This document shows positions 25,206 through 34,157 of a stretch of 64,000 bases of DNA, one piece after another. The translations under genes were made by a program, and so were the position numbers. The notes under the pieces were generated by a model, which was not told the DNA's origin, did not search any database, and worked only from the letters and a program-made list of their open reading frames with translations. The first letter of the stretch is position 1. Every line of letters starts with the position of its first letter. Location of the stretch: NCBI RefSeq assembly GCF_030268685.1, contig NZ_BSRQ01000005.1:1-64000 (forward strand), given 5' to 3'. This DNA is from Microtetraspora sp. NBRC 13810 (GTDB lineage: Bacteria; Actinomycetota; Actinomycetes; Streptosporangiales; Streptosporangiaceae).

Positions 25206-26687
25206 ATGACGACCATGACCCCGGCACGCGCAGGGCGGCGGGAGTGGATCGGCCTCGCCGTGCTCGCGCTGCCCGCCCTGCTGGCCTCGCTGGAACTCAC
25301 CGTGACGCACCTGGCGCTGCCGGCGATCAGCAGGGACCTCGGCGCCACCGGTGAGCAGACGCTGTGGATCGTGGACGTGTACGCGTTCCTGCTCGCCGGA
25401 TCGCTGATCACGATGGGCGCGGTGGGGGACCGGATCGGGCGGCGCAGGCTGCTGCTGATCGGCGCCGCCGCGTACGGCGTGGGGTCGGCGGTGGCCGCGT
25501 ACGCGCCCGACGCCGGGACGCTCATCGTGGTGCGGGCGCTGCTCGGCGTCGCGGGCTCGACGCTGATGCCGTCCGTGCTGTCGCTGACCGCCGCGATGTT
25601 CACCGATCCGCGGCAGCGGACGGTCGCCATCGGGGTGGTGATCTCCAGCGTGTCGGGCGGGACCGCGGTCGGGCCGCTGGTGGGCGGCTGGCTGTTAGAG
25701 CGGTTCTGGTGGGGGTCGGCGTTCCTGCTCGGTGTGCCGGTCATGCTGGTGCTGTTGGTGGCGGGGCCGCTGCTGCTGCCCGAGCGGCGGGAGGACCGGC
25801 CGGGCAGGCTGGACCCGGTCAGCGCGGTCCTGTCGCTGGCGGCGGTGCTCCCGATGGTCTACGGCCTCAAGCGGATCGCCTCCGACGGGCCCGGCTGGGC
25901 GGCGGCGCTGGCGGTGGCGGCCGGTCTGGCGCTCGCCGTGGTGTTCGCCCGCAGGCAACTCGGGCTGGCCGACCCGCTGATCGATCTGCGCGCCTTCGCC
26001 GTGCCCGCCTACAGCGTCGCGCTGGGCACGCTGGCCGTGGGGATCTTCGTGCTGTGGGGGGCGAACTACGCCATCGCCCAGTATCTCCAGCTCGTCCACG
26101 GCCTGTCGCCGTTCGCGGCGGGGTTGTGGACGGCGCCGTCGGCCGCCGGGGTCATCGCGGGTTCGACGCTGGCGCCCAGGATCGTCCGCCGGGTCCGTCC
26201 CGAGGCGGTCATCGGGACCGGGCTGGCGCTGTCGGCCGTGGGCTTCACGGTGTTGACCCAGGTGGGCGGTGCCGGGGGGCTCGGCTGGCTGGTGGCGGGG
26301 TCGGTGATCGTCTCCGCCGGGCTGGGGCCGATGATGGCGCTGGCCACCGACCTGGTCGTGGCGGCGGCCCCGCCGGGACGGGCGGGTTCGGCGGCCGCGC
26401 TCTCCTCGACGGCCCCCCAGCTCGGCGGCGCGCTGGGCATCGCGATCCTCGGCAGCGTCATCACCGCCGTCTACCGGGACCGGACGGCAGGCGTCGTACC
26501 CGTCGCCGAAGACGGCCTCGCCGGGGCGGTGGCGGCGGCCGGGCGGATCGGCGCCGAGGCGCTCGCCGTGGCCCGTGCGGCGTTCACCGCGGGCTTCCAG
26601 GTGACGGCGGCGGCGAGCGCGGTGCTGATGGTCGTGACCGCGGTCCTGGTCACGACGACCGCGAGGCGGTCCGGGCGCGGCAGGTGA
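25206..26687 (+). CDS. MFS drug:H+ antiporter, DHA2 (14-helix) family
   Basis: 493 residues with 14 predicted helices. Motif A loop AVGDRIGRRRLLLIG after helix 2; motif C-like GTAVGPLVGGWLLERFWWG in helix 5. Homologues (EmrB/QacA) export hydrophobic cations and antibiotics. No ribosome site precedes ATG 25206; TTGACC at 25169-25174 is spaced to give a start of transcription near the ATG, so a leaderless mRNA is likely. The frame contains one rare TTA leucine codon (25695-25697). The last 38 bases overlap the convergent oxidoreductase gene. No local regulator. Confidence 0.9.
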   Translation: MTTMTPARAGRREWIGLAVLALPALLASLELTVTHLALPAISRDLGATGEQTLWIVDVYAFLLAGSLITMGAVGDRIGRRRLLLIGAAAYGVGSAVAAYAPDAGTLIVVRALLGVAGSTLMPSVLSLTAAMFTDPRQRTVAIGVVISSVSGGTAVGPLVGGWLLERFWWGSAFLLGVPVMLVLLVAGPLLLPERREDRPGRLDPVSAVLSLAAVLPMVYGLKRIASDGPGWAAALAVAAGLALAVVFARRQLGLADPLIDLRAFAVPAYSVALGTLAVGIFVLWGANYAIAQYLQLVHGLSPFAAGLWTAPSAAGVIAGSTLAPRIVRRVRPEAVIGTGLALSAVGFTVLTQVGGAGGLGWLVAGSVIVSAGLGPMMALATDLVVAAAPPGRAGSAAALSSTAPQLGGALGIAILGSVITAVYRDRTAGVVPVAEDGLAGAVAAAGRIGAEALAVARAAFTAGFQVTAAASAVLMVVTAVLVTTTARRSGRGR

Positions 26688-27762
26688 GCCGGAGGCGGGC
26701 CCAGGAGTTGTTGCCGTAGCCCTTCGGGTTCCACAGCGGGCCGGGCGACTCCGGCTGGGCGGTGCCGGTGCAGTCCCAGGCGCGGGCGACCAGTTCCGCC
26801 TCTCCTTCGGGCAGTTCGACGGCGGCCCGCCACAGCCGCCACGTCCACGGCCCGTTCCCGGCGTCCAGTTCGGCCTGGATCCAGGTGGCCCCGCCATCCG
26901 TGGAGACGTCCACCCTGGCCACCGTGCGGTTGTCCCCGGCGAAGGCGTAGCCGCTGATCTCGGCGGGCCCCGGGGGCAACTGGTCGCCCGGGGCGGGGCG
27001 CAGGATGTCGCAGTTCAGGGACACCGGGCCGAGCGAGATGCCGTCGCCGGGGCCGGCCGCCGCCGGATCGGCCCCGGCGGGCAGGATGCGGTAGGCGGTG
27101 GCCTGGAAGTAGTTGCGGGACGGCTCGGCCTGCGCGGTGATCCGCTGGAGCCACTTGACGCTGCGCGCGCCGATCCAGCCGGGGACGACCACCCGCACCG
27201 GCCCTCCGTGCGCGGCGGGCAGCGGCTCCCCGTTCATCGCCCAGGCCAGCAGCACCTCCCCGGCGACGGCCTTGGCCACCGGGATGGATCCGCCGAAGGG
27301 CTGCGGCGGGACGGCGATCCTGGAGACGTCGGGCGCGGCGAAGGCGACGTGCGCGGCCTCGGGGCGCAGCGCGGCGGCGGCGAGCACGTCGGCCAGCCGC
27401 ACGCCGGTCCACCGGGCGGTGGAGATCGCGCCGGGTCCCCACGGGTGCTCGCCCGGGATGCCGCGCACGTCGAGCAGTTCGGCGCGGCGGTTGCCGGCGC
27501 ACTGCAACGTCGCCGCGATCTCCCGATGCGGGAAGCGCCCGCGCAGGTCGTCCAGCGTCAGCTCCGCCGGGCGGTCCACCAGACCGTCCACGGTCAGCCG
27601 CCAGCCGGACGTGTCCAGCTCCGGGATCGGCCCGTGGTTGCGGCCGTAGAAGGCGTCCAGCGGGGTGAGCGGCCGGTCCGCCAGGGCGCACCGCGGCGGT
27701 TCCGCGTTGTACGGCTCCGCCTCGTGCACCACCATGTCATCGCGTTTCCCCCAAAGCGTCAT
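26650..27762 (-). CDS. Sulfite oxidase-like molybdopterin-dependent oxidoreductase
   Basis: 370 residues. The molybdenum-ligating Cys lies in ATLQCAGNRR. GARSVKWLQRI and the GGATWIQAELD dimerisation-domain motif also match the sulfite oxidase family. No twin-arginine signal or haem domain, so it is probably cytoplasmic and its electron acceptor is unknown. ATG 27762 (MTLWGKRDDM) is chosen since homologues begin at WGKR; upstream residues lack coding character. It is not linked to the sulfate genes 15 kb away. Confidence 0.87.
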   Translation of the reverse strand: MTLWGKRDDMVVHEAEPYNAEPPRCALADRPLTPLDAFYGRNHGPIPELDTSGWRLTVDGLVDRPAELTLDDLRGRFPHREIAATLQCAGNRRAELLDVRGIPGEHPWGPGAISTARWTGVRLADVLAAAALRPEAAHVAFAAPDVSRIAVPPQPFGGSIPVAKAVAGEVLLAWAMNGEPLPAAHGGPVRVVVPGWIGARSVKWLQRITAQAEPSRNYFQATAYRILPAGADPAAAGPGDGISLGPVSLNCDILRPAPGDQLPPGPAEISGYAFAGDNRTVARVDVSTDGGATWIQAELDAGNGPWTWRLWRAAVELPEGEAELVARAWDCTGTAQPESPGPLWNPKGYGNNSWARLRLTCRARTASRSS

Positions 27763-28142
27763 ACATCGCGAGATACCCCACGGCTGACCTGGTGATACGC
27801 GGACCAGCCGGCGGCGGCGAGAAGGCTCGGCGGTATCCGATGCCGGAGCGGCCCGACGCCAGGTGATCGTCTGGCACCCCCTCGCGCGCGAGAACGCCCC
27901 CTGCCCCCGGCTCTTCACGTCCGCGACAGGATGAGCGGACGGCGTCAGAGGCCGAACATCGGGCGACACGCCGCCATGCCGTCAACCCTTACGGGGGCCG
28001 GTTCTGCAAGCACGGGCCGGATCATGACGACCGAGTCCACGCCGCGCAACTGAATTACCGCCGGGATCAGGATTGTCATCGGCATCTCAGTGCCTCGCCA
28101 TCGGGGAGCCGACCGGGCCCGCAACGGGGTCCGCGCCGGAGG
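27763..28142. other. Intergenic region without recognisable features
   Basis: 380 bases between the oxidoreductase start and the MarR gene stop. No gene, RNA or terminator that I can support. Confidence 0.5.
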
Positions 28143-28715
28143 TCACTCCCGGTCGAACGGGGTGAGCAGGGTGCGCAGCAGCGCGGCGAGGGTGCCGCGG
28201 GACTCCTCGGACAGGGTGGACAGCAGGTCGTGCTCGCGGCGGAGCAGGTCGGCGAAGGCGGCGTCCACCCGGCCCCGGCCGGTGTCGGTGAGCGAGACGA
28301 GCACGCCGCGCCGGTCCTCCGGGTCGGGCCTGCGGCGGACCAGCCCGGCGGCGGCCAGCCGGTCGATCCGGTTGGTCATCGTGCCCGAGGTGACCAGGGT
28401 CGCCCGCAACAGCGCCCCCGGGCTCAGCTCGTACGGCTCGCCGGCCCGGCGCAGCGTGGTGAGCACGTCGAACTCCCACGGCTCCAGACCGTGCTCGGCG
28501 AACGCCGCCCGGCGGGCCCGGTCGAGATGACGGGCGAGACGGGACACCCGGCTGAGCACCTGGAGCGGCTCGACGTCGAGGTCGGGACGCTCCTGCCGCC
28601 ACGACGCGACCAGCCGGTCGACCTCGTCGCCCCCGGCGGGCTCGCTCGCTCCGTTGTGGCGAGCCTCTGCTCCGCGTGCCGTCGTGTGGTCGGGCCGGCC
28701 GTCGTGCGCGTTCAT
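28143..28715 (-). CDS. tamR: MarR family regulator of the TamR/UrtR type
   Basis: 190 residues. The winged helix-turn-helix includes LSPGALLRATLVTSGTMTNR and the wing DPEDRRGVLVSLT. An N-terminal extension with WRQERPDLDVEPLQ is characteristic of the UrtR/TamR subgroup, which bind urate or citrate-like ligands. It is divergent from a trans-aconitate methyltransferase gene, with two palindromic sites between, as described for TamR/Tam in Streptomyces coelicolor. By that precedent it represses tam and itself and responds to trans-aconitate and related acids. Confidence 0.88.
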   Translation of the reverse strand: MNAHDGRPDHTTARGAEARHNGASEPAGGDEVDRLVASWRQERPDLDVEPLQVLSRVSRLARHLDRARRAAFAEHGLEPWEFDVLTTLRRAGEPYELSPGALLRATLVTSGTMTNRIDRLAAAGLVRRRPDPEDRRGVLVSLTDTGRGRVDAAFADLLRREHDLLSTLSEESRGTLAALLRTLLTPFDRE

Positions 28716-28730
28716 GCGAGGAGTCTATCT

Positions 28731-28785
28731 CTCTTGACATCGAGATATTTGTGTCGGTATCACTTATCTTGATGTCAAGAGATAT
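28731..28785. promoter_or_regulatory. Double MarR/TamR operator between tamR and tam
   Basis: CTCTTGACATCGAGATA (28731-28747) recurs in inverted orientation, with one mismatch, as tatcttgatgtcaagag at about 28765-28781. Each copy is itself a near-palindrome around a TTGAxxTCAA-like core. The left copy contains TTGACA (28734-28739), a -35 box for tam; the right copy ends three bases before the tam ATG. Confidence 0.8.
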
Positions 28786-29560
28786 GTGGGACCCCGAGGT
28801 CTACGGCCGCTTCGCCGACGAGCGATCGAGGCCCTACTTCGACCTGGTCGCCCGGGTGCGCGCGGACCACCCCCAGTATGTCGTGGACGCCGGCTGCGGT
28901 GGCGGCGAGTTGACCGCCGCGCTGGCCCGCCGCTGGCCGGAGGCCGCCGTGCACGGGTTCGACTCCTCGCCCGCCATGATCGAGAAAGCCGCCGCGCTGG
29001 CCACGGACCGGCTGACCTTCGGGATCGGCGACGTGCGCGACCCGCTGCCCGCGCCCGGGGGCGGCATCGACGTGATCGTCTCCAACGCCGTGCTCCAGTG
29101 GGTCCCCGAGCACCGCGAACTGCTCCCCGGCTGGGTCTCCGCACTGGCGCCGGGCGGCTGGCTCGCCTTCCAGGTGCCCGGCAACTTCGACGCGCCCAGC
29201 CACGCCCTGATCCACGACCTGTGCCGGACGCCTCCCTGGCGTGACACCCTGGGCGACCTCGCCAGGGAGACCCCGGTCGACGACCCGGCCGGCTATCTGG
29301 ACCTGCTCGCCGGGCTGGGCTGCCGGGTGGACGCCTGGGAGACGACTTATCTGCACCTCCTGCCGGGGGAGGACGCGGTGCTGCGGTGGGTCACCGGCAC
29401 GGCCCTGCGCCCGATGCTCGATCGTCTCGGCGAAAAGGACGCCGCCGTTTTCCTCGCCGACTGCGCCAGAGCGCTGAGCAGGGCGTATCCCCGGAAGTCG
29501 TACGGAACGGCCTTCCCGTTCCGCCGGATCTTCGTGGTCGCGGAGAAACACGCACCCTGA
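28784..29560 (+). CDS. tam: Trans-aconitate 2-methyltransferase
   Basis: 258 residues. Class I SAM methyltransferase: VVDAGCGGGELT (motif I), HGFDSSPAM, and SNAVLQWVPEH after motif II, the latter typical of Tam. It methylates trans-aconitate, which would otherwise inhibit aconitase. ATG 28784 (MWDPEVYGRFADER) matches the family start; the operator runs up to it and there is no ribosome site, so translation is likely leaderless. Paired with tamR. Confidence 0.9.
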   Translation: MWDPEVYGRFADERSRPYFDLVARVRADHPQYVVDAGCGGGELTAALARRWPEAAVHGFDSSPAMIEKAAALATDRLTFGIGDVRDPLPAPGGGIDVIVSNAVLQWVPEHRELLPGWVSALAPGGWLAFQVPGNFDAPSHALIHDLCRTPPWRDTLGDLARETPVDDPAGYLDLLAGLGCRVDAWETTYLHLLPGEDAVLRWVTGTALRPMLDRLGEKDAAVFLADCARALSRAYPRKSYGTAFPFRRIFVVAEKHAP

Positions 29561-29624
29561 TTGTTCACCTTCCGGTGGCATCATGGCCATGAATACGCTA
29601 CCGACTGGATGGGTGTTGATCGTC

Positions 29625-31112
29625 GTGGCGATTGAGATCGAGGACAAGTTCGACGTACCCGTTGACTACGAGATCCCTGACCTGACCGGAGTGCGCGGCG
29701 CCGCGGAGGTGGTGGGGCCCAGGAGCCACCAGCTCGTCGCGATCTATTTCGACACGGCAGACCTGCGCCTGGCCGCCCGCGGCATCACCCTGCGCCGCCG
29801 CCGCGGCGGCGCGGACGCGGGCTGGCACCTGAAACTGCCCAAGGCCAAGGGCGTGCGGCAGGAGATCACCCACCCCCTCACCAAGAGCGCCAAGATCGTC
29901 CCGCCCGACCTCGCGCAGCTCGTCCTGGCCTTCACCCGGGGCGCCGCGCTGGCGCCGATCGCCGAGCTGGACACCCGGCGCAGCGTGACCCTGCTCCGCG
30001 GCCCCGACGGCAGGACGCTGCTGGAGGTCGCCGACGACCGGGTCAAGGGCACGGTCTTCGGCGCTGAACCGCACGTGGAGCGCTGGCGTGAGGTGGAGGC
30101 CGAGCTGATCGCCGCGGACGACGACGCCCTGCTGCGCAAGGTCGGCAAGCGCCTGCGCAAGGCCGGCGCCGTACCCGCCGACTCGGCCAGCAAGCTGTCC
30201 CGGCTGCTCAACGGCGCCGCGCCCGCGCCGGTCCCCGCCCCCGCGCCCACCAGCCCGGGATCCGCCGGCGAGGTCGTCGTCGGCTACCTGCGCACGCAGG
30301 TCAACGCCCTGCTGGCGCAGGATCCCCGGGTACGGCGGGCCGAGGAGGACGCCGTGCACCAGATGCGGGTCGCCAGCCGCCGGCTGCGCAGCGCGCTGAA
30401 GGCGTTCAAGTCCGTCGTCCCGGACACCCGGCCGTTGCAGGACGAGCTGAAGTGGCTCGGCAACGAGCTGGGCGAGGTCCGCGACCTTGAGGTGATCAGG
30501 GCCAGGTTCGGCAAGCTGCTGGGCGGCCTGCCCGACGAGCTGGTCGTCGGCCCGGTGGCCCACCGGCTCGGCTCCGACCTGGAGGCCAAGGAGTCCCAGG
30601 CGTACGACCGGGTCAGGGTGTCGCTCGGCGGCGAGCGGTACTTCGGCCTGCTCAACAGCCTGGAGGCGCTCGTCGCGGCCCCGCCCCTCACCGAGCGGGC
30701 AGGCCGGCCGGCGGCCAAGACGCTGACCGCCGTCGCGGCGAAGCAGTGGCACCGGGTGACCGGCGCCTACGACACCGCCCAGGCGATCGAGGACCAGGAC
30801 GAGCGCGACATCGCCATGCACGAGGTGCGCAAGGCGGCCAAACGCGCCCGGTACACCGCCGAGGCGCTGGGGATGACCGAGCTGGCCAGGCGGGCAGAGG
30901 ACGTTCAGGAGACGCTCGGCGTCCACCAGGACGGCGTGATCGCGCAGGAGTTGCTGGAGCGCGAGGCGGAGACCGCCCGGCGGGCCGGGGAGGACGCGTT
31001 CACCTACGGCGTCCTGGTCGGCCTGGAACGCGCCGCGGCCGACCGCGCGTACGCCCGCTTCCCCAAGGTGTGGAAGAAGACGACGGCGGCCGTGCACGGC
31101 ATCCTGGGCTGA
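29625..31112 (+). CDS. CYTH and CHAD domain protein (polyphosphate-associated)
   Basis: 495 residues. The CYTH domain (about 1-200) begins AIEIEDKFDVP, the EXEXK-type signature of triphosphate tunnel metalloenzymes, with LRRRRGG and WHLKLP strands. The CHAD domain (about 230-495) has HQMRVASRRLRSALKAF and HEVRKAAKRARYTAEALG, the conserved basic helices. CHAD domains are known to bind polyphosphate. It is convergent with mutT1 and ppk1. GTG 29625 is preferred over ATG 29583, since the family starts at this point. Confidence 0.92.
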   Translation: MAIEIEDKFDVPVDYEIPDLTGVRGAAEVVGPRSHQLVAIYFDTADLRLAARGITLRRRRGGADAGWHLKLPKAKGVRQEITHPLTKSAKIVPPDLAQLVLAFTRGAALAPIAELDTRRSVTLLRGPDGRTLLEVADDRVKGTVFGAEPHVERWREVEAELIAADDDALLRKVGKRLRKAGAVPADSASKLSRLLNGAAPAPVPAPAPTSPGSAGEVVVGYLRTQVNALLAQDPRVRRAEEDAVHQMRVASRRLRSALKAFKSVVPDTRPLQDELKWLGNELGEVRDLEVIRARFGKLLGGLPDELVVGPVAHRLGSDLEAKESQAYDRVRVSLGGERYFGLLNSLEALVAAPPLTERAGRPAAKTLTAVAAKQWHRVTGAYDTAQAIEDQDERDIAMHEVRKAAKRARYTAEALGMTELARRAEDVQETLGVHQDGVIAQELLEREAETARRAGEDAFTYGVLVGLERAAADRAYARFPKVWKKTTAAVHGILG

Positions 31113-31114
31113 GG

Positions 31115-32008
31115 TCAGATCGTGTAACGCTCCACGCTGTAGATCCGGCCGTCCGCGTGGTGCAGCACCGCGAGGGCGCCCTTCGGCAGTTGCGTGTCGC
31201 CCGCGGGACCGGCGTAACGCCGGCCGCACAGGTTGCCGATCAGCTCCGGCAGCACCTTGCCGTGGCTGCATATCGCGGCCGGCGCCCCGGCGTCGAGCAC
31301 CCGGGTGACCAGGTCGAGCGACGCCTCGGGATCGTAGTCGGTCTCGGTGAGCAGGCGTTCCTCCCGGATCGCCGGCCCGGCCTGCTCCGCGTACGGCGCG
31401 AGCGTCCGCACGCAGCGCCTGCTGGGCGAGCTGATCAGCACGGCCGGGCGGTAGCCGATCAGCACCCGCGCCAGCTCGGCCGCCTGGAGCGCGCCCGTCG
31501 CGTCCAGCGGGCGCTCGTCGTCGTCGCCGGTCCACTCCTGGCGGCTGCCCGCCAGGCCGTGCCGTACGAAGATCAGCGGGGTGGTGGCGAGGGGCGCGGC
31601 GAGCAGGCCGCGCAGCAGGCCGGCGTCCCACTCGTAGGTGAGCCGGCGCCTGGCCTCGTCCACCGGCAGCCAGGTGACCTGGTCCACCTCGTCCGACACC
31701 TCGAACCCCGGCCCGGCCAGGGCGCGGGCGGCCCAGTAGTCGACCCGTTTGAGCCGGCCGCCCTTGAAGTAGTGGACCGGCGGGAGCGCCCGGCCGAGCA
31801 GCGCGGACATCCCGGTCTCCTCGACGACCTCGCGCAGCGCGCCGGCGATCACGTGCTCGCCGAGCTTCAGCTTGCCCTTGGGGAAGCTCCAGTCGTCGTA
31901 GCGCGGGCGATGGACCAGCGCCACCTCCGGATTCGTCTCGTCGCCGCGCCACAGCACGCAGCCCGCGGCGCGGATGAGATCGGTCGGCCGCACGTCCAGT
32001 TCAGTCAT
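31115..32008 (-). CDS. mutT1: Nudix hydrolase fused to a histidine phosphatase (MutT1-like)
   Basis: 297 residues. N-terminal Nudix domain (about 1-135) with the box G-KLKLG-E-x7-REVVEETGM. C-terminal histidine phosphatase domain starting [10 protein letters not shown], with [10 protein letters not shown] and a late SHGK. Mycobacterial MutT1 has the same two domains and hydrolyses 8-oxo-guanine nucleotides and diadenosine polyphosphates. It overlaps the ppk1 stop by eight bases, so it is translated from the same mRNA; mutT1 and ppk1 are also neighbours in Mycobacterium. Confidence 0.92.
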   Translation of the reverse strand: MTELDVRPTDLIRAAGCVLWRGDETNPEVALVHRPRYDDWSFPKGKLKLGEHVIAGALREVVEETGMSALLGRALPPVHYFKGGRLKRVDYWAARALAGPGFEVSDEVDQVTWLPVDEARRRLTYEWDAGLLRGLLAAPLATTPLIFVRHGLAGSRQEWTGDDDERPLDATGALQAAELARVLIGYRPAVLISSPSRRCVRTLAPYAEQAGPAIREERLLTETDYDPEASLDLVTRVLDAGAPAAICSHGKVLPELIGNLCGRRYAGPAGDTQLPKGALAVLHHADGRIYSVERYTI

Positions 32009-34094
32009 CGACGGTCCTCCACCGGCGGGTCCCGATCAGGTAGGTCTGCGGGTCGAGGAGGGGCTCGCCGTTCTCGTCCCGGTGGTGGCGGGTCCAGGTG
32101 CCGTCCGAGCCCAGCCACCACGTGCTGGTCGTCTCGGCCATCACCAGGTCGAGCAGGTCGCTCAGGTAGGCGCGGTGCTGCGGGCTGGTCACCCGGACCA
32201 GGGCCTCCACCCGGCGGTCCAGGTTGCGGCGCATCAGGTCGGCGCTGCCGATCCAGATCTCCGGCCGCCGCCCGCTGCCGAACTCGTAGAGCCGGGAGTG
32301 CTCCAGGAACCTGCCGAGGACGCTCCTGACCCTGATGTTCTCCGACAGGCCGGGGATGCCGGGCCGCAGCGCGCAGATGCCGCGCACCCACAGGTCCACC
32401 GGCACGCCGGCGCGCGAGGCGCGGTACAGCGCGTCGATGGTCGCCTCGTCCACCAGCGAGTTGGTCTTGATCCGGATCCGCGCGGTGCGCCCGGCCTGCT
32501 GGTGGGCGATCTCCCGTTCGATCCTGGCCACCAGGCCGCCGCGCATCGAGTGCGGTGCCACGAGGAGCCGCCGGTAGGCCGAGTGGTTGGAGTAGCCGGT
32601 CAGGTGGATGAACAGGTCGGTCACGTCCTCGCCGACGAGCGGGTCGGCGGTGAGCAGGCCGATGTCCTCGTACAGGCGGGCGGTCTTGGGGTTGTAGTTG
32701 CCGGTGCCGATGTGGCAGTAGCGGCGCAGCTCGCCGGACGCCTCCTGCCGGACGACCAGGGCCAGCTTGCAGTGGGTCTTCAGGCCGACGACGCCATAGA
32801 CCACGTGGCAGCCGGCCCGCTCCAGCTTGCGCGCCCAGGAGATGTTGGCGTGCTCGTCGAACCGCGCCTTGATCTCCACCACGACGACGACCTGCTTGCC
32901 CGCCTCCGCCGCGTCGATCAGCGCGTCCACGATGGGCGACTCACCGCTGGTCCGGTACAGCGTCTGCTTGATCGCCAGCACGTTGGGGTCGGCGGCGGCG
33001 TCCTCGATGAAGCGCTGGACGCTGGTGGAGAAGGAGTCGTACGGGTGGTGCAGCAGCACGTCGCGCTCGCGCAGCACCGAGAACAGGTCGTCCTCGGCGT
33101 GCACGGCCTCGGCCGGCACGAACGGCCGGTAGCTGAGCTCCGACCTGTCCAGGTCGGCGATCGTGTGCAGGCCGGTGAGGTCCAGCGGCCCACGCAGCCG
33201 GGAGATCTCGTGCGGGGCCACGTCCAGCTCGGCGACGAGCAGGTCGAGCACCTCCGGGGTGATGCTCTCCTCGACCTCCAGCCGGACCGGGGGCCCGAAC
33301 CGGCGCTTGAGCAGCTCCCGCTCCAGCGCCTGCATGAGGTTCTCCGTGACGTCCTCGTCGACGTCGAGGTCCTCGTTCCTGGTGACCCGGAAGACGTGGT
33401 GCTGGAGGATCTCCATGCCCTTGAAGAGCTGGCCGAGGTGCGCGGCGATGACGTCCTCCAGCGGGACGAACCGCGCCTTGGAGGCGGTCACGAACCGCGG
33501 TAGCTGGCTCGGCACCTTGACCCTGGCGAAGACGGTGTGACCGGTCGCCGGGTTTCGGACGATGACCGCGAGGTTCAGAGAGAGGCCCGAGATGTAGGGA
33601 AACGGGTGGGCCGGATCCACCGCGAGCGGCGTCAGCACCGGCCGGATCCGCTCCCGGAAGAGCTTGCGCATCTCGGTGCGCTCTTCTTTGCTGAGGTCGT
33701 CCCAGCGGACGATCTCGATGCCCTCGTCGGCGAGCCGGGGGCAGATCTCGTGGTGGAAGCAGGCGGTGTGCCGCTGGGCCAGCTCGTCGGCGAGCGTGCC
33801 GATCCTGACGAGTTCCTCGCCCGGCTTGAGCCCGCTCTTCGTGCGCAGCAGCAGGCCGGTGGCCATGCGCCGTTTGAGCCCGGCGACCCGCACCCGGAAG
33901 AACTCGTCCAGGTTGCTGGCGAAGATGGCCAGGAAGCGGACCCGCTCCAGGAGCGGGATGCTCGGATCCTCGGCCATCTCCAGGACCCGCTGGTTGAAGT
34001 GCAGCCAGCTCTCCTCGCGGTTGAGGAAGCGTTCCTGCGGAAGGGGGAGGTTGTCGTGTCCCTCTGGGGTCGGGTGCAGGGTTTCGGCGGACAT
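32001..34094 (-). CDS. ppk: Polyphosphate kinase 1
   Basis: 697 residues. It reversibly polymerises ATP gamma-phosphate into polyphosphate. The N-terminal domain has [18 protein letters not shown]. The catalytic core includes [28 protein letters not shown] with the phosphorylated His, [17 protein letters not shown] and [10 protein letters not shown]. Full family length. First gene of a two-gene operon with mutT1. Confidence 0.96.
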   Translation of the reverse strand: MSAETLHPTPEGHDNLPLPQERFLNREESWLHFNQRVLEMAEDPSIPLLERVRFLAIFASNLDEFFRVRVAGLKRRMATGLLLRTKSGLKPGEELVRIGTLADELAQRHTACFHHEICPRLADEGIEIVRWDDLSKEERTEMRKLFRERIRPVLTPLAVDPAHPFPYISGLSLNLAVIVRNPATGHTVFARVKVPSQLPRFVTASKARFVPLEDVIAAHLGQLFKGMEILQHHVFRVTRNEDLDVDEDVTENLMQALERELLKRRFGPPVRLEVEESITPEVLDLLVAELDVAPHEISRLRGPLDLTGLHTIADLDRSELSYRPFVPAEAVHAEDDLFSVLRERDVLLHHPYDSFSTSVQRFIEDAAADPNVLAIKQTLYRTSGESPIVDALIDAAEAGKQVVVVVEIKARFDEHANISWARKLERAGCHVVYGVVGLKTHCKLALVVRQEASGELRRYCHIGTGNYNPKTARLYEDIGLLTADPLVGEDVTDLFIHLTGYSNHSAYRRLLVAPHSMRGGLVARIEREIAHQQAGRTARIRIKTNSLVDEATIDALYRASRAGVPVDLWVRGICALRPGIPGLSENIRVRSVLGRFLEHSRLYEFGSGRRPEIWIGSADLMRRNLDRRVEALVRVTSPQHRAYLSDLLDLVMAETTSTWWLGSDGTWTRHHRDENGEPLLDPQTYLIGTRRWRTVDD

Positions 34095-34157
34095 ATCTAC
34101 TAGATTGCCCGATTGGATTGAACTGAACGTTAACTTGGTCGCAACGAGGACTTCTGG

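Noticed and set aside
26650-27762. Sulfite oxidase-like enzyme as part of the sulfated EPS system
   Set aside because: It is 14 kb away, separated by housekeeping genes, and the family is broad; no link can be supported.
29598-31952. 784-codon minus-strand frame across CYTH-CHAD and mutT1
   Set aside because: Antisense or out of frame to two well-recognised genes.
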